Part shown: positions 50,132-59,388 of the stretch, piece by piece | How the letters are laid out: each line of letters starts with the position of its first letter | Position numbering within the stretch: the first letter of the stretch is position 1 | Origin: Streptomyces sp. F001 | Lineage (GTDB): Bacteria > Actinomycetota > Actinomycetes > Streptomycetales > Streptomycetaceae | Reading direction: 5' to 3' | Assembly: GCF_004187715.1 (NCBI RefSeq) | Contig: NZ_QZWF01000003.1 | Span: forward strand, 496,001 to 560,000 | Length of the DNA: 64,000 nucleotides | The notes under the pieces: generated by a model | Database searches by the model: none | The model's input: the letters and a program-made list of their open reading frames with translations, nothing else | What the model was told of the DNA's origin: nothing | Made by a program: the position numbers and the translations under genes

Positions 50132-51607
50132 TCACTGCTTGCTCTTGATGACCGCCTCCATCACGCTCTTGGCGATGGGCGCCGCGAGGCCGCCGCCGGA
50201 GATGTCACCGCGGTCCGCTGCCTCGTCCTCGACGACCACGGCGACGGCGACCGGCGAGCTGCCGTCGTCGAGCTTGGCGTACGAGATGAACCAGGCGTAC
50301 GGCTTCTCACTGTTGTCGACGCCGTGCTGGGCGGTACCGGTCTTGCCGCCCACGGTGACGCCGTCGATCTGTGCGTTGGTTCCCGTGCCCTTGCTGACGA
50401 CCGTCTCCATCATCGACTGCAGGACCTGGGCGTTCTCCGAGGACATGGGCTTGCTCAGCTCCTCGGGGTCGGTCTGCTCGATGGTGTCGACGCTGGACGC
50501 CTGGAGCCTGTCGACCATGTACGGCTTCATCAGCGTGCCGTCGTTGGCGACGGCCGAGGCGACCATGGCCATCTGCAGGGGGGTCGCGGCGGTGTTGAAC
50601 TGGCCGATCGACGACAGCGCGGTCTGCGACTCGTTCATGTCGTCGGAGAAGACGGACGCGGTGGAGCGGACCGGCGTGAACTGCTCGGAGGTGAAGCCGA
50701 ACTTCTTCGCCGTCTCGAGCATCTTGTCGTTGCCGAGGTCGGAGCCGACCTTGCCGAAGACGGTGTTGCAGGAGTACTGCAGGGCGACCCGCAGGGTCGC
50801 GTTCTCGCAGGGGATGTTCCCCTCGTTCTTCAGCTCGGTGTCGGTGCCGGGCATGGTCCACGGCAGCGGGGTCTTGGTGGCGGCGTCGGCGTCCGTGTAC
50901 AGGCCGTGTTCCAGGGCCGCGGCGGCGGTGACGACCTTGAAGGTGGAGCCCGGCGGATAGGTCTCGCGCAGCGCCCGGTTGAGCATCGGGTCGTCGGGGT
51001 TGTTCTTCTTCTGGAGCTTCTGCCAGGCCTTGGTGTCCGTCGTCGTGGAGTTGCCCGCGAAGGTCGACGGGTCGTACGACGGGTAGGAGGCCAGCGCCAG
51101 AATCTTGCCCGTGGACGGCTCGATGGCGGCGACGGCGCCCTTGCCGCGCTCGGCCAGCCCCTCGTACGCGGCCTTCTGCGCGGCGGTGTTGAGGGTGGTG
51201 ACGACGTTGCCGCCCTGCTGTTCCTTGCCGGTGATCATGTCGAGGGTGTTGCGGAAGAAGAGCCGGTCGTCGTTGCCGGTGAGGATGTCGTCCTCGACGC
51301 TCTCCAACTGGTTGGCGCCGAAGGCCTGGGAGGCGTATCCGGTCACCGGCGCCCACATCGGGCCGTCCGTGTAGGTGCGCTTGTACTGGAAATCGCTGCC
51401 CGAGGTCTCCTTCGACCCGGTGATCGGCTTTCCGTCGACGATGATGTCGCCGCGCGGCTGGGCGTAGCGCTCGATGGCGATACGGCGGTTGCGTTCGTTG
51501 TTCTGCAGCGCGTCGGCCTCGACGTACTGGAGCCAGTTGTCGCGGATCAGCAGGGTCAGGATGAGGAGGCCGCAGAAGATTGCGATCCGGCGCAGGGGCT
51601 TGTTCAC
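50132..51607 (-). CDS. pbpA: Class B penicillin-binding protein (transpeptidase)
   Basis: 491-aa membrane-anchored transpeptidase. An N-terminal helix (IAIFCGLLILTLLI) and a short dimerisation domain precede the catalytic domain. That domain has SxxK (S221 in GSTFKVV), SxN (S279 in YSCNTVFG) and KTG (422-424 in GGKTGTAQHG). It crosslinks peptidoglycan, probably with the SEDS protein encoded just upstream, with which it overlaps by four bases. The 171-bp gap to pknB holds no gene. Confidence 0.95.
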   Translation of the reverse strand: MNKPLRRIAIFCGLLILTLLIRDNWLQYVEADALQNNERNRRIAIERYAQPRGDIIVDGKPITGSKETSGSDFQYKRTYTDGPMWAPVTGYASQAFGANQLESVEDDILTGNDDRLFFRNTLDMITGKEQQGGNVVTTLNTAAQKAAYEGLAERGKGAVAAIEPSTGKILALASYPSYDPSTFAGNSTTTDTKAWQKLQKKNNPDDPMLNRALRETYPPGSTFKVVTAAAALEHGLYTDADAATKTPLPWTMPGTDTELKNEGNIPCENATLRVALQYSCNTVFGKVGSDLGNDKMLETAKKFGFTSEQFTPVRSTASVFSDDMNESQTALSSIGQFNTAATPLQMAMVASAVANDGTLMKPYMVDRLQASSVDTIEQTDPEELSKPMSSENAQVLQSMMETVVSKGTGTNAQIDGVTVGGKTGTAQHGVDNSEKPYAWFISYAKLDDGSSPVAVAVVVEDEAADRGDISGGGLAAPIAKSVMEAVIKSKQ

Positions 51608-53040
51608 GGGCGGACCACCTGGGTCATCTCGGCGTCGGGGTTGGTCGGCGGGGTCGGGGCCGGGCGGCGCGCGGTGTCGCTGATGCGCAGCAGGATGCCG
51701 ATGAGGGCCCAGTTGGCGATCACGGCGGAGCCGCCGGAGGCCAGGAACGGCATGGTCATACCGGTCAGGGGGATGAGCCCCATCACACCGCCGGCGACCA
51801 CGAAGACCTGGAGGGCGAAGGCGCCGGACAGGCCGACCGCGAACAGCTTGCCGAAGGGGTCGCGGGCGGCCAGCGAGGTCCGTACACCGCGTTCGATGAT
51901 CAGTGCGTAGAGCAGGAGCATCGCCATGACGCCCGCCAGGCCCAGCTCCTCGCCGAAGGTGGAGAAGATGAAGTCGGAGTTGGCGGCGAAGCCGATCAGG
52001 TCGGAGTGGCCCTGGCCCAGCCCGGTGCCGAGGACTCCGCCGGAGCCGAACGACATGATCGACTGGCCGATCTGCTCGCAGGCGCCGGACGTCTGGTAGC
52101 AGCCGAAGGGATCGAGCCAGGCGTCGACACGGGCCTGCACATGGCTGGCGAACGAGGCGACGCCCACCGCGCCAGCGGCCGACATCAGCAGGCCGATCAC
52201 GATCCAGCTGGTCCGCTCGGTGGCGACGTACAGCATGATCACGAACATGCCGAAGAACAGCAGCGACGTACCGAGGTCGTTCTCGAAGATCAGGACGAGC
52301 AGGCTGACGGCCCAGATCGTGATGATGGGGCCGAGGTCGCGGCCGCGCGGCAGGTACAGGCCCATGAAGCGGCGGCTGGCGAGCGCCAGCGCGTCGCGCT
52401 TGACCATGAGGTAGCCGGAGAAGAAGACCGCGATGACGATCTTCGCGAACTCACCTGGCTGGATGGAGAATCCGGCGACGCTGATCCAGATCTTGGCGCC
52501 GAACACGTCGGCGCCGAGGCCGGGTACGAGCGGCAGCAGGAGGAGGACCAGGGCGGCGACCATGGAGATGTAGGTGTAGCGCTGCAGGATGCGGTGGTCC
52601 TTGAGGAAGACGAGCACCGCGACGAACAGCGCCACTCCGATCGCCGAGTACAGCAGCTGCTTGGGCGCCGACGGGCTGAAGGCCCCGTACTGGAGCTCGG
52701 CCAGGTTCTGCAGCCGATCCGACTGGTCGAGGCGCCAGATCACGACCAGGCCCAGCCCGTTCAGCAGTGTCGCGAGCGGCAGCAGCAGTGGGTCGGCGTA
52801 GGGCGCGAACTTCCGGACGACCAGGTGGCCGACGCCCGCGAGCAGGCCGACCCCCAGGCCGTAGCCGAGCAGGCCGGCGGGCAGGGTGCCGTCGATGGCG
52901 AGTCCCACGTTGGCGTAGGCGAAGACCGGGATGAGGACGGCGAACACCAGGAGTCCGAGCTCGGTGTTGCGCCGGCTCGGTGTGCCGATCGAGCCGATCG
53001 TGGAGGTGTGCTGTGTCGACGTGTTGGTAGTACTGCTCAT
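51604..53040 (-). CDS. SEDS-family peptidoglycan glycosyltransferase (FtsW/RodA-like)
   Basis: 478-aa polytopic protein with about ten membrane helices. Conserved SEDS regions are visible: WISVAGFSIQPGEFAKIVIA (the QPSE-type motif), ENDLGTSLLFFGMFV (the DxGT motif), a GLGQGHSDLIGFAANSDFIF loop and MPFLASGGSAVIANW. It polymerises lipid II with its partner PbpA. It is called FtsW- or RodA-like because both names are used at this locus; the mycobacterial counterpart is RodA. Confidence 0.93.
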   Translation of the reverse strand: MSSTTNTSTQHTSTIGSIGTPSRRNTELGLLVFAVLIPVFAYANVGLAIDGTLPAGLLGYGLGVGLLAGVGHLVVRKFAPYADPLLLPLATLLNGLGLVVIWRLDQSDRLQNLAELQYGAFSPSAPKQLLYSAIGVALFVAVLVFLKDHRILQRYTYISMVAALVLLLLPLVPGLGADVFGAKIWISVAGFSIQPGEFAKIVIAVFFSGYLMVKRDALALASRRFMGLYLPRGRDLGPIITIWAVSLLVLIFENDLGTSLLFFGMFVIMLYVATERTSWIVIGLLMSAAGAVGVASFASHVQARVDAWLDPFGCYQTSGACEQIGQSIMSFGSGGVLGTGLGQGHSDLIGFAANSDFIFSTFGEELGLAGVMAMLLLYALIIERGVRTSLAARDPFGKLFAVGLSGAFALQVFVVAGGVMGLIPLTGMTMPFLASGGSAVIANWALIGILLRISDTARRPAPTPPTNPDAEMTQVVRP

Positions 53041-53067
53041 CGTGTGACGGGGCCTCTCACGGCTTGC

Positions 53068-54606
53068 CTACTGCTTACCGCACAGCGAGACGACCTTCTG
53101 CTCTTCCTCCGAGAGGCTGGGGCCGGGGCTGGGAGTGGCGGTCGCGGACGGGGTCGGGGTCTGGGTCGGTGTTCCGGAAACCGAGGGACTCGGCGTGGCC
53201 TTGGACGTGAGGGAGGTACGAGTGGTTCCCGTGGTACCGCCGGCCTCGCCCTGGCCGGTCTGCGCGTTGTTCTCGGCCTCGGCGGTGCGCCGGTCCGCTT
53301 CCTTCTTGCATGCGGAGGCCTGCACGGCCAGCTCGTCGATCTTGGCCTGGGCGTTCTTCAGGCCGCCTTCGGCCATGGTCGCCTTGACCAGCTTCTGCTG
53401 GTACGGCGGCAGGTACTTGAGTTCGATCTCGGGGTGGTCCTTCTCGACCTTCGACAACGAGACCCAGGCGAGGTCCTGGCTGATGCCCCGGTAGAGGGCG
53501 ACGTGTTCGCCGTTGGTGCCGACGTAGTACTGCGTCTGTGTCCAGCGGTAGCCGCCGTAGAGTCCGCCGCCGAGCACGGCCAGGGCGAGTGCCCCGTAGA
53601 CGGATCTCTTCAGCCATTTACGGCCGGACCGGGGTTTGACGAAGTCGTCGTCGCCGTAGGCGCCGAAGCCGCTGGTCGGGATGTAGCCGGTGGTGTCGCC
53701 GGAGCCGGGCGGGCCGAACTCGCCGCCACCGCCGCCCTGTCCGGGGATCTGGCGGCCGAGGCCGGAGGCGCGGCCGGCCGGGGTCTGCATGATGCCGTTG
53801 TCGTTCAGGTGGTTCTGGTTCTCGGCGACGGCGCCGACCACGACCGGGGTGTCGGACAGCTGCCCGGCGAGGGTGTCGCCGGTGTCGAGGTCGAGGACGT
53901 CGGCGATGATGACGGTGATGTTGTCGGGGCCGCCGCCGCGCAGGGCCAGCTCGATCAGCTGCTGGACGGTCTCCTGGGGGCCCTGGTAGCTGGCGAGGGT
54001 GTCTTCCATCGTCTGGTGGGAGACGACTCCGGACAGTCCGTCGGAGCAGATCAGGTAGCGGTCGCCGGCCCGGACCTCACGGATGGACAGGTCGGGTTCG
54101 ACGTGGTCGCCGCTGCCGAGCGCGCGCATCAGGAGCGAGCGCTGCGGGTGCGTGGTCGCCTCCTCCTCCGTGATGCGGCCTTCGTCGACGAGTCGCTGCA
54201 CCCAGGTGTGGTCCTGGGTGATCTGGGTGAGGACACCGTCGCGGAGCAGGTACGCGCGTGAGTCGCCGACGTGGACGAGGCCGAGGCGCTGGCCGGTCCA
54301 CAGCAGGGCGGTGAGCGTGGTGCCCATGCCTTCCAGGGACGGGTCTTCCTCGACCATCTGCCGCAGCTGGTCGTTGGCCCGCTGGACGGCGGCGCCGAGG
54401 GAGGTGAGCACATCGGAGCCGGGGACGTCGTCGTCGAGCTGGACGATGGTGGAGATCGCCTCGGAGGAGGCGACCTCGCCGGCCGCGGCGCCGCCCATGC
54501 CGTCGGCGATGGCGAGCAGGCGTGGGCCGGCGTATCCGGAGTCCTCGTTGCCTTCCCGGATCATGCCTTTGTGCGAACCGGCGGCGAAGCGCAGTGACAG
54601 ACTCAT
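53068..54606 (-). CDS. pstP: PP2C-type Ser/Thr phosphatase PstP
   Basis: 512 aa from ATG 54606 (GCGAGGTGCGC upstream; an in-frame earlier start at 54663 is less likely). PP2C metal-binding motifs are REGNEDSGYAG, AIADGMGGAAAGE, HVGDSRAYLLRDG, CSDGLSGVV and GGPDNITVIIADV. A linker, a membrane helix (SVYGALALAVLGGGLYGGYR) and an extracellular Thr/Ser/Pro-rich tail follow. It reverses phosphorylation by PknB. It is 27 bp upstream of the SEDS gene. Confidence 0.95.
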   Translation of the reverse strand: MSLSLRFAAGSHKGMIREGNEDSGYAGPRLLAIADGMGGAAAGEVASSEAISTIVQLDDDVPGSDVLTSLGAAVQRANDQLRQMVEEDPSLEGMGTTLTALLWTGQRLGLVHVGDSRAYLLRDGVLTQITQDHTWVQRLVDEGRITEEEATTHPQRSLLMRALGSGDHVEPDLSIREVRAGDRYLICSDGLSGVVSHQTMEDTLASYQGPQETVQQLIELALRGGGPDNITVIIADVLDLDTGDTLAGQLSDTPVVVGAVAENQNHLNDNGIMQTPAGRASGLGRQIPGQGGGGGEFGPPGSGDTTGYIPTSGFGAYGDDDFVKPRSGRKWLKRSVYGALALAVLGGGLYGGYRWTQTQYYVGTNGEHVALYRGISQDLAWVSLSKVEKDHPEIELKYLPPYQQKLVKATMAEGGLKNAQAKIDELAVQASACKKEADRRTAEAENNAQTGQGEAGGTTGTTRTSLTSKATPSPSVSGTPTQTPTPSATATPSPGPSLSEEEQKVVSLCGKQ

Positions 54607-54738
54607 GCGCACCTCGCCCGTCGGCTCCGGGTACAGCCGATCGTGTCGAGCCACACTGCCCACCCTCCGGTCGGGAGCGCGCCGGGGCCCCGGGTGTGGA
54701 CCGCCGCTGCGTGCTCGCTCCGCTCGCTCATTGTCGTA

Positions 54739-55248
54739 CTACTTCCGCAGCTCGATGACGGTCTTGCCGATGCGGATCGGTGCGCCGGGCGCGATCGGCG
54801 TGGGGGTCGTGAGGCGGCTCCGGTCGAGATACGTGCCGTTGGTGGACCCGAGGTCCTCCACGATCCACTGGCCGTCCCGGTCCGGGTAGATCCTGGCATG
54901 CCGGCTGGAGGCGTAGTCGTCGTCCAGCACGATCGTGCTGTCGTGTGCCCGGCCCAGGGTGATGGTCTGTCCCTGGAGCGCGACGGTCGTGCCGGTGAGT
55001 GTGCCTTCGGTCACGACCAGTTTCGTCGGGGCGTTACGACGCTGGCGGCCCTGGGCGGGCTGCTGGCGTTGTTGCGGGGGTGCCTGGCGGCCGGCCGGCT
55101 GTGGCCGGCCGGCCTCCCGGCGGGACCCGCGCTGGGTGACCCGCGTCCCGAACAGGTCGCTGCGGATGACCTGCACGGCCATGATCACGAACAGCCACAG
55201 TACGGCCAGGAAACCCAGCCGCATGACCGTGAGGGTCAGCTCTGACAT
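54739..55248 (-). CDS. fhaB: FHA-domain protein FhaB
   Basis: 169 aa from ATG 55248. It has an N-terminal membrane helix (LGFLAVLWLFVIMAVQVIRS), a Gln/Arg-rich linker and a C-terminal FHA domain with LGRAHDSTIVLDDDYASSRH, ARIY and DLGSTNGTYLD, the phosphothreonine-binding loops. It reads phosphorylation from PknB and, in mycobacteria (FhaB/FipA), links FtsZ and FtsQ. It lies 10 bp downstream of fhaA. Confidence 0.93.
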   Translation of the reverse strand: MSELTLTVMRLGFLAVLWLFVIMAVQVIRSDLFGTRVTQRGSRREAGRPQPAGRQAPPQQRQQPAQGRQRRNAPTKLVVTEGTLTGTTVALQGQTITLGRAHDSTIVLDDDYASSRHARIYPDRDGQWIVEDLGSTNGTYLDRSRLTTPTPIAPGAPIRIGKTVIELRK

Positions 55249-55258
55249 TGCCCCCGGA

Positions 55259-56121
55259 TCACCCTTCGGCTTGCCTATAGATAACGGTGGTGCTGCCCAC
55301 GACGATTCGCGAGCCGTCGCGGAGCGTAGCGCGGGTGGTGTGCTGCCCGTCCACCACGATGCCGTTGGTGGACCCGAGATCCTGGATCGTCGAGGGCGTT
55401 CCGGTTCGGATCTCACAGTGCCGGCGCGATACGCCGGGGTCGTCGATCCGCACGTCGGCTTCGGTGCTGCGGCCCATCACCAGGGTCGGCCGGGAGATCT
55501 GATGGCGGGTGCCGTTGATCTCGATCCAGTACCTGGTGCGCGCGCCCGGCGCGGCGCCGGGGCGCTGTGCGGCGGGCTGGGTCGGCTGCGGGTAACCGTA
55601 GCCGCCGGGGCGGGCGCCGGGTGGTGGCGCGGCGGGCATGGGGGAGCGCCGGCGGGCTGCGCGGGGCTGCCCGGCTGCGGGTAGCCGTAGCCGCCGGGGC
55701 GGGCGCCGCCGGCGGCGGGGCCGCGGTTCGGGGCCTCCTGGCTGCTGGAGGAGGCAAGCGTACGGCTGCGCACCCGGTACAGGCCGGTGTCGAGGTCGTC
55801 CGCCTTCTCCAGGTGGACCTTGATCGGTCCCATGAAGGTGTAGCGCTGCTGCTTGGCGTAGTCGCGGACCATGCCGGCGAGTTCGTCGCCGAGCTGGCCG
55901 GAGTACGGGCTGAGGCGCTCGAAGTCGGGGGCGCTCAGCTCCACGATGAAGTCGTTGGGGACGACCGTCCGGTCGCGGTTCCAGATGGTCGCGTTGTTGT
56001 CGCACTCGCGCTGGAGCGCGCCGGCGATCTCCACGGGCTGGACCTCGGACTTGAACACCTTGGCGAAGGTGCCGTTGACCAGACCTTCGAGACGCTGCTC
56101 GAACTTCTTCAGGACTCCCAT
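55259..56121 (-). CDS. fhaA: FHA-domain protein FhaA (DUF3662-FHA; one frameshift in this sequence)
   Basis: The start is ATG 56121 behind GGAGGTGCCCC. The N-terminal DUF3662 domain is MGVLKKFEQRLEGLVNGTFA, then NRDRTVVPNDFIVELSAPDF. A Pro/Gly/Tyr-rich linker with repeated GARPGGYGYPQP precedes the C-terminal FHA domain: VMGRSTEADVRIDDPGVSRR, then DLGSTNGIVVDGQ. In the linker the frame changes at a G-run at 55640-55645 (C-run on the coding strand). One missing base, once restored, joins GAP to MPAAPPPGARPGG, and the product is about 287 aa. In mycobacteria FhaA binds the phosphorylated MviN pseudokinase, whose homologue is at 4.5-6.2 kb here. First gene of the operon. Confidence 0.93.
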
Positions 56122-56587
56122 GGGGCACCTCCTCCGTTGTTGCTGTCTTGTGTACTGCAGGTACTGCCGGTACTGCTGGTACCGGCGGTACTGCCGTCCG
56201 TGCTGCTGACCCGGTACTGCTTACTGATCGTATCCACGCGCCGGTGAATCGGGTGGTTCCCCCTGTCAGCCTGGTCGACGGGTGTCGACGCCTGACGAAG
56301 TTCCCTTCGGCGCTCCCCTTCGAACTCCATGGATCGTAGAGGGGGCCGCAAACAAGTGTCCCGCACCGGACTGTGGACTTCGCCCCTCTCCTGGGCAGAC
56401 GGGCCGGACCGGTACGAGGTTGATACGGACGGAGGGCCGTCGGTGCTGACGGAGGGCTCACGGGGGCTGACGGGGACTGCCCCTGCCCCGAACAAAGGGA
56501 TGTGAACCCACCCCGTCCAGCGTGCTAATGTTCTGGGTGTCGGAGGGCGCCGAACCCAAGGGAAAGCAGCCCGAGGACACACCCAAT
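56122..56587. promoter_or_regulatory. fhaA-operon promoter region with short repeats, 466 bp
   Basis: No supported gene. Next to fhaA, 56151-56220 is built of GGTACTGC-type units (GTACTGCAGGTACTGCCGG and so on). The rest must hold the promoter of the - strand operon and that of tRNA-Leu. TGCTAATGTTCTGGG at 56522-56536 is a candidate -10 area for the tRNA. Confidence 0.45.
56151..56220. repeat. Degenerate GGTACTGC tandem repeats
   Basis: Six or seven copies of an 8-10 bp unit GGTACTGC(C/T)/GGTACCGGC lie in the fhaA leader, 30-100 bases before its start. Slippage-prone. Confidence 0.7.
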
Positions 56588-56674
56588 GCGCGGGTGGCGG
56601 AATAGGCAGACGCGCTGGATTCAGGTTCCAGTGCCCGCAAGGGCGTGGGGGTTCAACTCCCCCCTCGCGCACCA
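56588..56674 (+). tRNA. tRNA-Leu (CAG)
   Basis: 87-nt class II tRNA. Acceptor GCGCGGG/CTCGCGC, D-arm GGCGGAATAGGCAGACGC, anticodon CAG at 56622-56624, long variable arm (TGCCCGCAAGGGCG), T-arm GGGGG-TTCAACT-CCCCC and encoded CCA. Confidence 0.96.
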
Positions 56675-56782
56675 GACCGAGGAACGGGTCTCTGTAGTGA
56701 CGGAAGTCACCGCAGGGGCCCGTTTATCGTTGTGCCGTGCGGTGTGAGGCGATGCACAGCCCGGGGACGCATGCGGTGGGCT

Positions 56783-56838
56783 CCGCCCGTGAGCTATCTC
56801 ACGGGCGGGGTGTGTCCACAGGTGAGGAGTTGTCCACA
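56783..56838. promoter_or_regulatory. Hairpin and two DnaA boxes upstream of the DUF2252 gene
   Basis: An 11-bp stem (CCGCCCGTGAG / CTCACGGGCGG, CTAT loop, 56783-56808) may terminate the tRNA-Leu transcript. It is followed by GTGTCCACA (56812-56820) and TTGTCCACA (56830-56838), two DnaA-box matches in the same orientation 18 bp apart. Confidence 0.55.
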
Positions 56839-56917
56839 GGGTCTGACGGGATTCGGCGGCCGGTTGTACGGTCGGCACGAGTTGATGTTCGTGCGAGTCG
56901 CGGGGGAGGCGGTCGTG

Positions 56918-58366
56918 GTGGCCGAGGTCGGGGCGCAGGAGGCGGGTTCGGGGACGGTGCGGATTCCGCGAGTGCGGGGCTTTGCCGAGTGGCCGCTCGG
57001 GAGGGCTTCGGTCTCCGGGCCGGCCAAGGCGTCGCCCAAGGAGGAGGGCAAGGCCCTGCGGGAGCGGGTTCCGCGGCGTACGCACGCCTCCCTCGATGCC
57101 GACGGCTCCCGGCCCGACGCGGTGACCGCGGTCGAGGAGTCGAGCCGTGGCCGCATCCCCGAGCTCACGCCGATACGGATCGGCAGGATGGCGGCCACCC
57201 CCTTCGCCTTCCTGCGCGGTTCGGCGGGCCTCATGGCGTACGACCTGGCCCGTACCCCCATGACCAGGATCCGCGCCCAGATCTGCGGCGACGCGCACGC
57301 GGCGAACTTCGGCCTGTACGGCGACGCCCGCGGTGGCCTGGTCATCGACCTGAACGACTTCGACGAGACGGTCGACGGCCCCTGGGAATGGGACCTCAAG
57401 CGGCTGGCCGCCTCCCTGGTGCTCGCGGGCCGGGAAGCGGGTGCCGACGAGGACACGTGCCGGGCGGCGGCGCACGACACGGTGGGCGCGTACCGCCGCA
57501 CCATGCGGCTGCTCGCCAGGCTCCCGGCGCTGGACGCGTGGAACGCCATCGCGGACGAGGAGCTCGTCTCCCACACCGACGCCCATGACCTGCTCGGCAC
57601 CCTGGAGCGGGTCAGCGAGAAGGCGCGGGCCAACACCAGCGGACGCTTCGCCGCCAGATCGACGGAGCCGACCCAGGACGGCGGCCGCCGCTTCGTCGAC
57701 GCCCCGCCGGTGCTGCGTCGCGTCCCGGACGCGGAGGCGGCGACCGTGGCGGCCTCTTTGGAGCAGTACCTGACGACCCTCTCCGAGGACCGCCTCCCGC
57801 TGCTGGCCCGCCATGCGGTGCACGACGTGGCGTTCCGCGTCGTCGGCACGGGCAGTGTGGGCATGCGGTCGTACGTCGTGCTGCTGCTGGACCACCGGGG
57901 CGAGGCGCTGATACTCCAGGTGAAGGAGGCCCGCGCCTCGGCTCTGCTGCCCCATCTGCTGACCGCCGGCTTCGACGCCCCGCCCGTCGACCACGAGGGC
58001 CGCCGGGTCGTCCTCGGCCAGAAGCGCATGCAGGTCGTCAGCGACATCCTGCTCGGCTGGACGACCGTCGACGGCCGCCCGTTCCAGGTCCGCCAGTTCC
58101 GTAACCGCAAGGGCAGCGTCGACCCTGCCGCCCTGTCCACCGACCAGCTCGACGACTACGCCCGCATGACGGGCGCGCTTCTCGCCCGCGCCCACTCCCA
58201 CAGTGCCGACCCCCGCCTGGTCGCCGGCTACTGCGGCAAGAACGAGGAGCTCGACGAGGCGATGGCCACGTTCGCCGTCGCCTACGCCGACCGTACGGAG
58301 GCGGACCACGCGGCGCTGGTGTCGGCGGTGCGGGCCGGGCGGGTCGCGGCTGAGCTGGGCGTATGA
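56918..58366 (+). CDS. DUF2252 family protein
   Basis: 482 aa from GTG 56918 (GGGGGAGG eight bases upstream; ATG 56885 is an alternative). It has DUF2252 landmarks: FAFLRGSAGLMAYDL, ICGDAHAANFGLYG (kinase-like HxN), VIDLNDFDETVDGPWEWDLK (the metal-binding DxxDFD-type motif) and VGMRSYVVLLLDHRG. The fold resembles aminoglycoside and choline kinases, with HAANFG as catalytic loop and LNDFDE as DFG analogue, so ATP-dependent phosphorylation of a small molecule is plausible. The substrate is unknown. Confidence 0.88.
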   Translation: MAEVGAQEAGSGTVRIPRVRGFAEWPLGRASVSGPAKASPKEEGKALRERVPRRTHASLDADGSRPDAVTAVEESSRGRIPELTPIRIGRMAATPFAFLRGSAGLMAYDLARTPMTRIRAQICGDAHAANFGLYGDARGGLVIDLNDFDETVDGPWEWDLKRLAASLVLAGREAGADEDTCRAAAHDTVGAYRRTMRLLARLPALDAWNAIADEELVSHTDAHDLLGTLERVSEKARANTSGRFAARSTEPTQDGGRRFVDAPPVLRRVPDAEAATVAASLEQYLTTLSEDRLPLLARHAVHDVAFRVVGTGSVGMRSYVVLLLDHRGEALILQVKEARASALLPHLLTAGFDAPPVDHEGRRVVLGQKRMQVVSDILLGWTTVDGRPFQVRQFRNRKGSVDPAALSTDQLDDYARMTGALLARAHSHSADPRLVAGYCGKNEELDEAMATFAVAYADRTEADHAALVSAVRAGRVAAELGV

Positions 58367-58411
58367 GGTGAGCCTGGCGGGGCCGGTCCGCCCGTGGCCT
58401 ACGCTGGTCGG

Positions 58412-59260
58412 GTGACGACCCCGGATGCTGAGCAGAGTGGTGTCGCCGGTGAGGCGCAGGCGACGCCCGAGGACGGCGCGCCCCGGCCCGAGGAGCGGCT
58501 GGAGCGGGCGGTGCGGGCGGCCGAGCAGGCGCTGATCGAGTACGAGATCGCGGTCGAGACCTTCCGGGTCGAGATCGAGAACTTCTCCCGGCTGCACCAC
58601 CAGAGGCTCGGCCCGATGTACGCCCGCCTCGAGGAGCTGGACGCGCAGATCGCCGAGGCCAGAGCCGCACAGAGCGGTGACCCTGAGGACCTGCGCCGTG
58701 CGCAGGAGCTGCGGGCCCGGGTGCTGCCGATGCCCTCCGTGGAGGAGCTGTTCCACGGCTGGATGGACAGCGACGGCCTGTTCCCGGAGGCCGTGGCGAT
58801 GCTCACGGACCAGCCCGTGCGGCCCCCGCAGCGGGTGCGGCCCAGCGAGGAGGCCCGCAAGCTCTACCGTGAGCTGGCTCGCAAGGCCCACCCCGACCTG
58901 GCGCAGGAGGAGGGTGAGCGCAAGCGGCGTGAGGAGTTCATCACCCGCGTCAACACCGCCTACGCCCGTGGCGACGAGGCGCTGCTGCGGGAGCTGTCCG
59001 AGGAGTGGGCCGCCGGGCCGGTGCCCGAGGAGCGGCGTCCGAGCCCCAGCGAGGAGTTGTACGCCCGCCTGGAGTGGCTGGCCCAGCGCAAGGAACTGCT
59101 CAGCGTCGTCGCCCGGGAACTGGAGGAGGGCGCCATCGGTTCCATGCTCCGGTTGGCGCCGGACGACCCGGACCGTCTCCTCGAGGAGATCGCCGAGCAA
59201 CTGCTGGCGGACGTCGCGGCACGCGAGGCGGAGCTGGCGGCGCTGACCGGGCAGGCTTGA
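58412..59260 (+). CDS. J-domain-like coiled-coil protein
   Basis: 282 aa from GTG 58412. A long N-terminal coiled coil (RAAEQALIEYEIAVETFRVE, then ARLEELDAQIAEARAA) is followed by a J-domain-like segment YRELARKAHPDLAQEEGERK with the HPD tripeptide and then VNTAYARGDEALLREL. A helical C-terminus follows. HPD suggests stimulation of an Hsp70 ATPase, but the J-domain is not N-terminal and there is no G/F or zinc region. It is a specialised DnaJ-type co-chaperone at best. Confidence 0.75.
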   Translation: MTTPDAEQSGVAGEAQATPEDGAPRPEERLERAVRAAEQALIEYEIAVETFRVEIENFSRLHHQRLGPMYARLEELDAQIAEARAAQSGDPEDLRRAQELRARVLPMPSVEELFHGWMDSDGLFPEAVAMLTDQPVRPPQRVRPSEEARKLYRELARKAHPDLAQEEGERKRREEFITRVNTAYARGDEALLRELSEEWAAGPVPEERRPSPSEELYARLEWLAQRKELLSVVARELEEGAIGSMLRLAPDDPDRLLEEIAEQLLADVAAREAELAALTGQA

Positions 59261-59313
59261 GCGGTGCATACTGAGCGGCCTTGAGCGGTGCGTGCCCGGC
59301 GGGCGTGAGGCGT

Positions 59314-59355
59314 CCGACCTGTCGGGCCTGAGCGGTGCCGACCTGTCGGGCCTGA
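59314..59355 (+). repeat. Short direct repeat before the rhodanese gene
   Basis: CCGACCTGTCGGGCCTGA occurs at 59314-59331 and 59338-59355 (period 24). GAGCGGTGC recurs around it at about 59270, 59283 and 59330. Each unit contains the small palindrome CCGACctGTCGG. Confidence 0.8.
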
Positions 59356-59388
59356 ACGCCCGGGGTTGCGTCGGGTAGCGTCGGGAGT

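Noticed and set aside
51580..54261. Roughly 890-codon frame antisense to the SEDS and phosphatase genes
   Set aside because: Same shadow effect. The genuine genes on the - strand have full family motifs.
56621..59269. Roughly 880-codon frame antisense to tRNA-Leu, DUF2252 and the J-domain gene
   Set aside because: It would read through a tRNA gene and is composition-driven.
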